From Mya arenaria (Eukaryota > Mollusca > Bivalvia > Myida > Myidae), in contig NC_069127.1 in NCBI RefSeq assembly GCF_026914265.1, positions 24,504,637 to 24,568,636 of the forward strand: a stretch of DNA of 64,000 nt, read 5' to 3'. Below are positions 23,739 through 33,647 of this stretch, piece after piece. The translations under genes and the position numbers were made by a program. The notes below the pieces were generated by a model. That model was not told the DNA's origin. It made no database searches and saw only the letters and a program-made list of their open reading frames with translations. Position 1 is the first letter of the stretch; the number at the start of each line of letters is the position of its first letter.

Positions 23739-25203
23739 GCGGGTAATCATTGCAGCCATAACATTTTGTTATGTGTTGAAAATGCTCCAACGCGTCTTCC
23801 ATTATAGTGCCAATGAGTGGAATCTGGATGTAAACAGTGAGTATGGTTTCTTATTTTTCATTTTTAGAGGTTTATACGAGTAAATTAAAAAAAAATGGAG
23901 AATGTATAGTTCCATATAGGAATGGCCATGAGCTGTTCTAAAGGTAAAAGTTCTGAAAAAAATTTAATATCTGATCGTCTAGAACTTGCATAACTTGCTA
24001 GACGTTAGTGTTGACAACGTGAAAATCTGGATTTTCGTGAGAATTGTTCACATACCTTAGGTTTAAGCATTTTCTTTACATGTGTGTGGCTTTTTTATTG
24101 ACAAAAGGTTGCCGCGTTACAAATTTTGGAACTTTATTTGTTATACTTGCTGCACTACGCCCGATTTTCTGAACGTTGTGGTGCTCATGAATAGTAATTT
24201 AGTAGGAAACGAATTGTGAAAAAACTGAAGCAATTTCATAACATGAAAATTAACAATTAACTGAATTAATATCATTTTCGATCTTTTTAAAGTATGACCT
24301 ACTACCACACTGCTTCGGGGACTTTAAGGTTCATTTTGTGTCTAATAAATTACTATTTAATAGCAAATGGTCGTCGTAATTCTAAGTATGTATTTTCAGG
24401 TATTTAAAGACAAAAATCTAACGATTGTGTTTACATATTTTCAGATTGGTGTCTTTAATGAATATACCCGCCTCTTTTTCCCTTTAAAGGCACCCATCTG
24501 AAAATATATAAACACAATCGTTAGATTTTTGCCTTATAATACCTGGAAATACAGAATTGGAATTACGACGATCATTTGCTTTTAAGTATTAATTTATTAG
24601 ACACAAAATGAACCTTAAAGTCCCCGAAGCAGTGTAGTAGTTGGTCATACTTTTAAAAGATCGAAAATGATATTAATTCAGTTCATTATTAATTTGCATG
24701 TTATCAAATTGCTACAGTTTTTTCACAATTCGTTTCCTACTAAATTACTATTCATGAGCACCACAACGTTCAGAAAATCGGGCGTAGTGCAGCAAGTATA
24801 ACAAATAAAGTTCCAAAATTTGTAACGCGGCAACCTTTTGTCAATAAAAAAGCCACACACATGTAAAGAAAATACTTAAACCTAAGGTATGTGAACAATT
24901 CTCACGAAAATCCAGATTTTTACGTTGTCAACACTTACGTCTAGCAAGTTATGCAAGTTCTAGACGATCAGATATTAAATTTTATTCAGAACTTTTACCT
25001 TTAGAACAACTCATGGCTATTCCTATATGAAACTACATTCTCCATTTTTTTTATTTACTCGTATAAACCTTTAAAAATAAAAAATAAGAAACCATACTCA
25101 CTGTTTACATCCAGATTCCACTCATTGGCACTATAACGGAAGACGCGTTGGAGCAGTTTCAACACATAACAAAATGTTATGGCTCCAATGATTACCCGGC
25201 GTG
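23739..25203. repeat. 1.46-kb palindrome, arms about 0.7 kb
   Basis: The left arm (23739-24457) is the reverse complement of the right arm (about 24486-25203) with scattered differences; only about 28 bp separate them. Markers: GGGTAATCATTGCAGCCATA at the left tip against TATGGCTCCAATGATTACCC at the right tip. The right arm is also part of the direct repeat shared with 20258-20998. Confidence 0.88.
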
Positions 25204-25326
25204 AGATAGTCTCCAAAGATTGCAAGAAAAGATAAATATCAAATTTGGGACAAGAGGTAGCCTGTTGGCCATTTGTATTACAACTTAAATTTATTAGATT
25301 GTACATATTGCTTATGTTGTGACATC

Positions 25327-25399
25327 GGTTCCGTAGTGTAGTGGTTATCACGCTCGCTTCACACGCGAGAGGTCCTGGGTTCGAGCCCCAGCGGAACCA
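25327..25399 (+). tRNA. tRNA-Val (CAC)
   Basis: Consensus 73-nt gene, loop TTCACAC, with both flanks shared with the gene at 21148 through the segmental duplication. Confidence 0.97.
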
Positions 25400-25591
25400 A
25401 TATATTTTGCTATAATTTATAACACAAACTTTAAATATATGGTCTGAAACAACTTTTAATTCAATATAAATAAATATGTAATACACAAAAGAATTGCATG
25501 CAGTTTTGCACATGATGTTCTACTCATACCATGCATAATTTTGAAATCAAATTCAATTAATATCTACTAAGTCAAGTAGGTATACACATGG

Positions 25592-25664
25592 GGTTCCGTA
25601 GTGTAGTGGTTATCACGTCTGCTTAACACGCAGAAGGTCCTGGGTTCGAGCCCCAGCGGAACCA
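25592..25664 (+). tRNA. tRNA-Val (AAC)
   Basis: Consensus 73-nt gene, loop TTAACAC, T6 terminator two bases downstream; duplicate of 21416. Confidence 0.97.
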
Positions 25665-26046
25665 GTTTTTTGTTTATGTTGCTTAAGTTATTTGTATAAA
25701 AATAGAGTTCGAAATTTTACCTACATTTGTCACCATGATGATAAGGACGTGGTGGCGTCGTTGGTAATAATGGTAGTGATGTACAGAGATGTTGATTATC
25801 TTTAAGTTGAAGCTTTTGAGTTTAATTATGTTAACTGTTTTGATATTGGAGAATGTTAACTTTGTTGTTTTTTTCCGTATATATCAGAATGGTAACCAGT
25901 AGCACCGTGCACTAAACAGCGTGCGGATCAATATCAACGTCAATTACTTAAACGCACACTACTTATGGTCCGTTTATTTCCGTACATTTTGCATCTAATT
26001 ATTGAATTTGTGTTATACTACGCAGAATTTTAAATTCAAATTAAAT

Positions 26047-26065
26047 GCACACACACACACACGCA

Positions 26066-26097
<32 letters not shown>

Positions 26098-26099
26098 CG

Positions 26100-26130
<31 letters not shown>
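26047..26130. repeat. (CA)n/(CGCA)n/(TA)n microsatellite
   Basis: Mixed CA, CGCA and TA repeats that run straight into the 3' end of a broken tRNA. Confidence 0.95.
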
Positions 26131-26147
26131 GAGCCCCAGCGGAACCA
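26131..26147 (+). pseudogene. tRNA-Val 3' fragment
   Basis: Only the last 17 nt of a tRNA-Val (GAGCCCCAGCGGAACCA) remain; the first 56 nt are gone and the microsatellite abuts directly. By position in the CAC-AAC-TAC order and by its 3' flank (ACAGTTCTAAAGTTTGCTGA) it was a TAC gene. Confidence 0.88.
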
Positions 26148-26200
26148 GTAGTTTTAATTTTCTAAAAAAAACAGTTCTAAAGTTTGCTGATCTGTCTCCT

Positions 26201-26640
26201 GGCGATGTTTATGATTGTTGTGGTGGCGTTGGTGGTGATGATGATTGTTGTGGTGGCGTTGGTGGTGGTGATGATTGTTGTGTTGGCGTTGGTGGTGGTG
26301 ATGATTGGTGTGGTGGCGTTGGTGGTGGTGATGATTGTTGTGGTGGCGTTGGTGGTGGTGATGATTGGTGTGGTTGCGTTGGTGGTGGTGATGATTGTTT
26401 TGGTTGCGTTGTTTGTGGTGATGATTGGTGTGGTGGCTTTGGTGGTGGTGATGATTGGTGTGTTGGCGTTGGTGGTGGTGATGATTGGTGTGTTGGCGTT
26501 GGTGGTGGTGATGATTGGTGTGGTGGCGTTGGTGGTGGTGATGATTGTTGTGTTGGCGTTGGTGGTGGTGATGATTGGTGTGGTGGCGTTGGTGATGGTG
26601 ATGATTGGTGTGGTGGCGTTGGTGGTGGTGATGATGGTAA
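26201..26640. repeat. 30-bp minisatellite, about 14 copies
   Basis: The unit GATGATTGTTGTGGTGGCGT(T) plus GGTGGTGGT repeats about 14 times with few changes, mostly TTG/TGG and GGT/GTT swaps. It expands a stretch present once in other cassettes, right after CGGCGATGTT. Because 30 is divisible by 3, all three plus frames and one minus frame are open for about 190-200 codons; no start context, intron or domain supports translation. Confidence 0.95.
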
Positions 26641-27046
26641 TAATAGATGAAGATCTTGATTTTCTTTTAGTAGAAGCTTTCATAAAATTGTACTTGAGGA
26701 TGATGACTGTTTTTGATATTGGTAAGTGTTCGTTTTCGTTTATATCATATATATGAGAACTGTAACCAGTAGTACCGTGCAATAAGCAGCGACCAGATAA
26801 AGTTCAGAGCTATTACCTCTTTCGCATACTACTTAATTATTGTGTGCTTATTTCATGGTGAACTTGACCATAATGTGGTATAAAACAGTTACTACACCCC
26901 TGCCCTCATTATATAGATTATACATGACTTGCGCTCTGCGCTCGTGTTGAATTTCAATAAATTGAGAAGTGGGCGCAGTCACTATAACATATTCAATATA
27001 TTGACTTTGTATGAGAGATTGTACATGTTTTCCTTTTTGCCACATC

Positions 27047-27119
27047 GGTTCCGTAGTGTAGTGGTTATCACGCTCGCTTCACACGCGAGAGGTCCTGGGT
27101 TCGAGCCCCAGCGGAACCA
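27047..27119 (+). tRNA. tRNA-Val (CAC)
   Basis: Consensus 73-nt gene, loop TTCACAC, perfect stems. Its 3' flank GTGTAATGTTACATTTTC is the type found on the second CAC gene of each array unit. Confidence 0.97.
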
Positions 27120-27312
27120 GTGTAATGTTACATTTTCATAACAGAAACTTAAATATATGACTCAGAAAAAACATTCGATTTGAAATACAATAAAAAAAAG
27201 GCAGTGCTAAAAGTATTTATAAACTGTTTTGCATCTAATCACAGTGCTATACTTTGCAGAATGTTAAATTCAAATGTAATCAATATGTATTATTTACAGA
27301 TCATACTAATCG

Positions 27313-27385
27313 GGTTCTGTAGTGTAGTGGTTATCACGTCTGCTTTACACGCAGAAGGTCCTGGGTTCGAGCCCCAGCGGAACCA
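27313..27385 (+). tRNA. tRNA-Val (TAC)
   Basis: 73-nt gene, loop TTTACAC. The acceptor starts GGTTCTG, giving a T-G wobble at pair 6; otherwise consensus. T5 run two bases downstream. Confidence 0.94.
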
Positions 27386-28083
27386 GTTTTTGTACTTTTA
27401 CTGATTGACTTGTATAAATATACAGTTCTAAAGTTTACTCATTTGTCTCCCGGCGATTTAAACGATGGGTTTGATGGCGTTGGTGGTGGCGATGATAAGG
27501 TGATGATGATGCTAGTGATAGATAAAGATCTTGATTATCCTTAAATAGAAACTTTCATGAAAATATACTTAAGGACGGTGACGGTTTTGACATTGGATAG
27601 TGATTTCTTTGTTTTCGTTTATATCATGTTATATATAAGAACTGTAGCCGATAGTATCGTGCAATTAACAGCGAACATATAAAGTCCAACGCAATGAACT
27701 TATAGGCACGCTACTTACCGTTCGCTTATTTCGTAGTGAACTTGACCATGATATGATACAAAACAATAACTACACCCTCTGTCCTCATAATATGAATTAT
27801 ACACAACTTGCGCTCGACGCTCTTGTTTTATTTCAATAACTCTAGTAGTGGGTGCAGTCACTATGACATTGTCACGCACAGCGTTCAAAATAACGATTGG
27901 CGTGCGTATATTTAAAACCGTATTTGATCAACACACGCGTATAATTGCATGGTAGGAGTTCAGTCACAATAACATATTGTCAAAGACAGCGTTCAATGTA
28001 CTTATTGGCTTGCGTATATAAAAAACACTATTGTACTTTATCCGCATGCGTTATTTTTATTGCACGGTAGGAGGGCCTTCTAC

Positions 28084-28088
28084 TGGTT
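28084..28088. other. Empty target site (TGGTT) for the array TIR element
   Basis: Here the cassette reads CTTCTACTGGTTACCGTTCT without interruption. In each of the five array units the same sequence is split by a 1.5-1.6 kb element, with TGGTT (or a one- or two-base variant) on both sides. This copy preserves the state before insertion. Confidence 0.85.
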
Positions 28089-28455
28089 ACCGTTCTCATA
28101 CAAGAAGTATTGAATGCACGAAAACATATATTGTTAACTGTGCAATATTAAACAATTGGGAATCGTTTCATCAAGTACCATTGGAGCAATTTATTATGAC
28201 TGATGAGGTTTTAAACCTGGATCGGATGAAGGATTTGACATAAGAGGCGGCGGAACGTAGGCGGGAGTAACCTTTCGGCTTGCTCCCTCAGAACCGAAAA
28301 CCATTTGGTTTTTAGTGAGGGAGGGGGTGAGGCGTACTCCCAAACGAACACGAAAATTTTAACAATTTTTAGTCCCAAGAGGTGCAGTTTTGGCGTATTG
28401 TTTTACTTGATACTCCTGTATTGAAATACAAACTAAACTTGGATCGGTGCGCACA

Positions 28456-28482
28456 CCCCCCCCCCCCCCACACACACACCCC
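28456..28482. repeat. Poly(C)/(CA)n tract
   Basis: About 13 C followed by CACACACACA and CCCC, inside a cassette gap with a decayed MITE at about 28240-28490. Confidence 0.85.
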
Positions 28483-28691
28483 GGTTTCGCTTGTGAAAAC
28501 AGTGCGTAATCGCTCCTAGGAGTCTTGTTTAAATGGCTCCCTATAGATGTATGTGATAAATAGTATCCGAAGATGGCAAGAAAAGTTATATATCAAATTT
28601 GGGACGAGGGGAATCTTGACTTTAGCTTGTTGGCCATTTTTATGAAAACGTGGATTTAGTAAATAGTACATAATTCCATTCGTGTCTCACC

Positions 28692-28764
28692 GGTTCCGTA
28701 GTGTAGTGGTTATCACGCTCGCTTCACACGCGAGAGGTCCTGGGTTCGAGCCCCAGCGGAACCA
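28692..28764 (+). tRNA. tRNA-Val (CAC), unit 1 first gene
   Basis: Consensus 73-nt gene with T-loop TTCGAGC, unlike its counterparts in units 2-4, which have TTTGAGC. Followed by AATATTTGTTTTGC. Confidence 0.97.
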
Positions 28765-28956
28765 ATATTTGTTTTGCTTTAATATATAACACAAACTTGA
28801 AATGTATGGTCTGAAATAACATTGAATTTAAAACATCATGAAAATGTAATGCATACAAGAATTCTATGCACTGTTTTGAACATGATTGTAATCTTCCATG
28901 CATTATATTGAAATCCAATTCATTTAAAAGCTAGTACTAAATAAAATGACTCATGG

Positions 28957-29010
28957 GGTTCCGTAGTGTAGTGGTTATCACGTCTGCTTAACACGCAGAA
29001 GGTCCTGGGT
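28957..29010 (+). pseudogene. tRNA-Val (AAC), truncated in the T-arm
   Basis: The first 54 nt are perfect (loop TTAACAC) up to GGTCCTGGGT, then the sequence jumps to GATAAAGATGTTTATT, which in unit 2 lies 127 bp further on. The T-loop, 3' acceptor and B box are gone, so it cannot be transcribed as a tRNA. Confidence 0.93.
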
Positions 29011-29692
29011 GATAAAGATGTTTATTTTTGATGAAATGTTACTTTATTATGTTGACTTTTTTATATTGGAGGGTGTTTACTTTGTTGTTCGTATATAATA
29101 GAACGGTAACCAGTAGCACCGTGCAATAAACAGCTTGCGGATCAATATCAACGTCAATCACTTATACGCACGCTACTTAAGGTTCCCTTTTTTCACGGTG
29201 AACTTGACCATGATATGATTCAAGACAGTCAATACATCAACTGCGCTTGTGATTGAAATTATACATAACTCTCACTCTGCGCTCGTGTTTAATTTCGTTA
29301 ACTCGAGTAGTGAATGCAGTCACTATAACATTTAGCAAGGGGGGTTGGGAGTACTCCCCAAATTTTATTCTTTTTTAGTCCGAAATGGCTCATTTTGGGC
29401 GAACTTCATAACTTTTTTCCCCTATTTTAAAATAAAAAGTAAACTTGGATGATTTAAGGGAGGGGTGGGGGCGCCGGATGCGCACCCCTCCCCTCCAACA
29501 TTCCCAGAAGCCGCTAGTGAAGACAGTGCGTAATATCTCCTATGAGTCTGGCTGAAATGCCCCCTGATAGATATATTTGATAAATAGTCTTTGAAGATGG
29601 CAAGAACAGTTTAATATGAAAATTGGGAGGAGTTGGGGATTATGTCTTTAGCCTGTATGAAAATGTGTACATATTTTCTTTCTTGTCACATC

Positions 29693-29765
29693 GGTTCCGT
29701 AGTGTAGTGGTTATCACGCTCGCTTCACACGCGAGAGGTCCTGGGTTCGAGCCCCAGCGGAACCA
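29693..29765 (+). tRNA. tRNA-Val (CAC), unit 1 second gene
   Basis: Consensus 73-nt gene; 3' flank GTGTAATTGTTACCTTTTT carries the T-run. Confidence 0.97.
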
Positions 29766-29953
29766 GTGTAATTGTTACCTTTTTATAATAAAAAATTAAA
29801 TATATGACCCCAGAAAAACTTTCGGTTTAAAATACAATAAAAAGGGAAGAGCAAAATCTATGTACAGTTTTACATCTCATTACAGTGTTATACTTGGCTA
29901 AATGTTAATTTCATATCTAATAAGTATTTATTTCTTACATAACACAACATGTG

Positions 29954-30026
29954 GGTTCCGTCGAGTAGTGGTTATCACTTCTGCTTTACACGCAGAAGGT
30001 CCTGGGTTCGAGCCCCAGCGGAACCA
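29954..30026 (+). tRNA. tRNA-Val (TAC), D-arm variant
   Basis: Anticodon loop TTTACAC, T-arm and acceptor are consensus, but bases 8-12 read TCGAG instead of TAGTG. This breaks the middle D-stem pair and departs from the A-box consensus at two positions. This copy also has T for G before the anticodon stem. Folding is possible but expression is doubtful. Confidence 0.8.
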
Positions 30027-30788
30027 TCCTTTTTACTATAGCTTATCTATTTGGTTAAAAATAAAGTTCTATATATTACTTATCTGTCTTGCGGCGATGT
30101 TACCGATGGGTGTGGTTGCTGTGGTGACGATGGTATTGATATATACGGATATTGAAATTTATTTAGGTCACACCAAATAAATATTCTGTTCGACGGATTC
30201 TAAAGAACAAAAATTGGGGCGAGCGAGCGAAAAAATAACAACACAAAAACTGTTTTTCCATTTCAAAGATATACAGTAACGAAGAGGCGATAGGTGATTT
30301 TGATAAAAGTGCATTCCGAGACGAGCGAGAAGTTGTTTAATTAATTAACCTTCACATATTTGATGCAAACACATTTTACTCTGATGTATGCAGGTTTCGT
30401 TAGCATATTTCAATTATTTATACAGGAACATCACGAGATCAAATCACCATAGAAGTAGTTTTACATGAACAGTGCGCTTAGAATTGAAGAAACACATCAT
30501 TGTTCTGTGTTGTTGTATACAAAATTATATGTCACAATACCATCTATAACTGTTTTACACAGGGCCAAGCTGGCATTAGGAAATTATAGATGTTTGTATA
30601 GCAGCTGACTATGCGGAAGACCCAGGCCACGAGGACATGTAATATCATCATTGTTACGATAGCGAATAAACTACATGTACTTTTCTTACATGTTATTTGT
30701 AAATAAAGTCGTCGAAAGCTAATGTTGATTACATAGCATATAAGTGTCAGTTCTTCCTGTTCTTCTTGTTCTTGTTCTTGTTCTGGAG

Positions 30789-32150
30789 TTTGCGTTTCTT
30801 GTTGTTCTGTTCATATGGTATTTCCTCGAAAGGTCGTTTGAAATGGATTCATCAGAATAACTTTTTGTTTTTGTGGTGTTGAGTTGTTGACCATGGACAA
30901 TGTAATTCTTTTTATTTTATTTTTGTCCTTGTGATGTGAAGGACCTTGCACTTGGACGGATTGAAGTTCATGTGCCAGTCTTTTTCCCACTGTTGTAAAG
31001 CATCTTAGTCCTCTTGAAGCAGCTCAGTGTATATTTCACCTCTTATATATCTGTAGAGGAGACAACCATCCGCAAAGAGGCGCAATTGCGAATTGACACA
31101 CTCTTGCAGGTCGTTTTTATACACCAGGAAAAGCAAAGGGCCAATGATTAAACCCTTAGGGACTCCTGATGTTACTGGCGATGAGGGGGGAAATCTGACA
31201 ATCTAGTAGTACTTGTTGGGTTCTGGCGGAAAGGAAGCTTTGTATTCAACTTAGCACTGTGCCTTTGACCCCGTAGTGGTTCAGTTTCATGAGTAGGCGT
31301 TAATGGGGAACTTTGTCGAACGCCTTGCTAAAGTCGAGCAGAATGGCGTCTTCTTTGTCAAGTCCTGAAATGACAAGATAGCTGGATTCACAAGATCTTT
31401 GCTTTCTGAAGCCATTCTGCATATCGGAGAGTATGCTGCGATTCTATGTGAGTTATGATCTGACTGTGAAGAATGTGCTCCATAAGCTTGCAACAAACTG
31501 AAGTAAGAGATATGAGCCTATAATTAGAGGCTTGACTTCTATCTATTACATTTCTTAAAAAGTGGCGTCACGTTGGCTTTACTCCAATATTCTGGAATTT
31601 TGCCCTGACTGAGAGAAGCTTGAAAGATAAGTGTCAGTGCAGGCTCTATCTCGTTTGCGACCTCTTTCAGGAATCGAGTTGGGATGCCATCAGTGCCACA
31701 GGCTTCATGAGGGTCAAGAGACACTAGGAGTTTGTTGACACCCTCTTTTGTGATGCTGAATCGGTGCATGTCTGGATGAGGGTTCTCACCAACAGTCGGA
31801 GGCTTGTGTTGTCCTCAGCTGTAAAGGCGCTACTAAATTGGTTATTTAGGAGCGCTACTTTCACTTTGGGCTTATTTAGGACAATGTCGTCATTTTTCAG
31901 CGGTGTCACACCAGATTTCGCAACGCTTCCCTGTGTTGAAGGTGTTCAACTTCTTAGGGTTGTTGTCTTAGAACTGTGACCATGTCCGTGACAAAGCTGT
32001 TATAAGCCCGCCTGAACTCGAACTGAGTGTCTTTCTGTAGCTGGTGGTAGTTCTGAAGTTCCTCTTGGCCATCTGTTGACTTGGCTCGTCGAAATGCTCT
32101 TTTTTCTTGGCAGAAAGTCGTTTTTAGTAAAGTACCAAAGATCAACTGTC
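30789..32150 (-). mobile_element. CR1/jockey-like LINE fragment, unit 1
   Basis: Read on the minus strand, pieces of a non-LTR reverse transcriptase appear in order: a segment with KSTDGQEELQNYHQLQ, then SLDPHEACGTDGIPTRFLKE and SQGKIPEYWSKANVTPLFKK (RT blocks 1-2), then KAFDKVPH-type and SGVPQG-type blocks in other frames, then [13 protein letters not shown]. The catalytic FADD/YADD box reads FADG, and stops and frameshifts interrupt the frame (for example TAA after LLQED). The endonuclease and the far 3' end are missing. Dead copy carried along by unit amplification. Confidence 0.85.
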
Positions 32151-32346
32151 AATTACTGGGCATATTTTCTGGACAGCCAGTCTTATTATTGTTTCCAAAT
32201 TTGAACCATGGCCAAATCTTCATGTACTTTCTTCACTTCAAATTTTCAAATACAATATTTTTACTGCCATGACTGGTCAATTTTGCCCATCTAATTTCTT
32301 GTCTCGTTGATGTCCCAAGAAGAAGATAATATTATAAAACTGCTTG

Positions 32347-33410
32347 GCACAATCACACGTTCTGCTTTCAGAGTGCCTAGTATTCCTTTCTCTGTTTGCC
32401 TCATAAAATAAAATGGATAATCTCCTGTTAATCATGATAAGTCGAACTGCAAAATTGTGTCTGAAAACTTAATATGTCCGAAATGAATGAGAGTAATTTA
32501 CCACCACGATATTAACTGCTTTAACACAGGGTCTAAATCATCCTGGTTTCAGGTTAAGTTTCAGGAGAGTATGTAACGTCTGCATGTCTTAAACACACAT
32601 TTTAGACAGTTTAACAAATACGTTATACCCAAGAAAATGTGTTTGTATTCGATATTGTTGATATTCTCCATTCGGAACTCCTCGGCCATTTTCCATCGAA
32701 AACAATTGCGCGGTAGGAGTTCCGACACTATTACATGTTGTCAAGGACAGCGCTCAATATACTAAGTAACGTGCGTATTATAAGTTACGGGGTTAGTAGG
32801 TGATCCAATTTGGGATATACGGGGCAATGGAACCCGAATATGGTTTCCTGCGCACAACGTTTATATCAGCACAATCACACGTTCTGCTTTCAGAGTGCCT
32901 AGTATTCCTTTCTCTATGTTTGCCTCATAAAATAAAATGGATAATCTCCTGTTAATCATGATAAGTCGAACTGCAAAATTATGTCCGAAAACTTAATATG
33001 TCCGAAATGAATGAGAGTAATTTACCACGATATTAACTGCTTTAACACAGGGTCTAAATCATCCTGGTTTCGGGTTAAGTTTCAGGAGAGTATGTAACGC
33101 CTGCATGTATTAAACACACATTTTAGACAGTTTAACAAATACGTTATACCCAAGAAAATGTGTTTGTATTCGATATTGTTGATATTCTCCATTCGGAACT
33201 CCACGGCCATTTTCCATCGAAAACAATTGCGCGGTAGGAGTTCCGACACTATTACATGTTGTCAAGGACAGCGCTCAATATACTAAGTAACGTGCGTATT
33301 ATAAGTTACGGGGTTAGTAGGTGACCCAATTTGGGATATACGGGGCAATGGAACCCAAATATGGTTTCCTGCGCACAACGTTTATATTACGTCGACAACC
33401 TGTTTACATG
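32347..33410. repeat. 532-bp tandem duplication inside unit 1
   Basis: The segment starting GCACAATCACACGTTCTGCT occurs at 32347 and again at 32879, each followed by the same roughly 500 bp (through GGGATATACGGGGCAATGG). Units 2-5 carry it once. The two copies differ at several bases and by 3-bp and 2-bp indels. Confidence 0.92.
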
Positions 33411-33647
33411 TTTAAATGTTTCATTTATTCATCGGAATATTAATCGGAATCGGAAGATAGACGCCATTTTGGTATGATTTAAATTTGGTGACCCAATATA
33501 GAAAAATATGATGTCACCGCATGACCAGTCCAGGACCAATGGCGTTGCGTCATTTATTTTGGAGGCGCCAGTGATATATTGAAATACGGTCGTAATTTAT
33601 CCGTATACGCTACTCTAATTGCACGGTAAAAGGTCTTCCGACAAGTT

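Larger units (their letters stand above)
24461..26040. repeat. Long direct repeat, copy 2
   Basis: Counterpart of 20258-21870, with CAC and AAC tRNA genes in the same places. Diverges from copy 1 at the dinucleotide repeat upstream of the TAC position. Confidence 0.85.
17640..28690 (+). repeat. Plus-strand tRNA-Val cassette block (diverged part)
   Basis: Between the tRNA genes of this block runs a recurring non-coding cassette, in order: a piece like TTGTCTCCCGGCGATG, a GGTGATGAT-like stretch, GATAGACAAAGATCTTGATT, TGTTTTTGATATTGG, AACGGTAACCAGTAGTACCG, GTGCAATAAACAGCG, CACGCTACTTATGG, a segment like GGTGAACTTGACCATGATAT, then CTCTGCGCTCGTG. Copies are diverged and interrupted by MITEs and microsatellites. 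No protein-coding gene is seen in the gaps. Confidence 0.75.

Noticed and set aside
25055-25513. 152-residue protein on the minus strand with RWGSNPGPLACEASVITTTL
   Set aside because: That peptide is the antisense translation of a tRNA-Val; the same string recurs at every tRNA of the locus.
26045-26650. 201-residue Gly/Asp/Cys-rich repeat protein (and a Thr/Ile-rich one on the other strand)
   Set aside because: It is a read-through of the 30-bp minisatellite; several frames are open at once, and the plus frame starts in a CA microsatellite and crosses a tRNA fragment.
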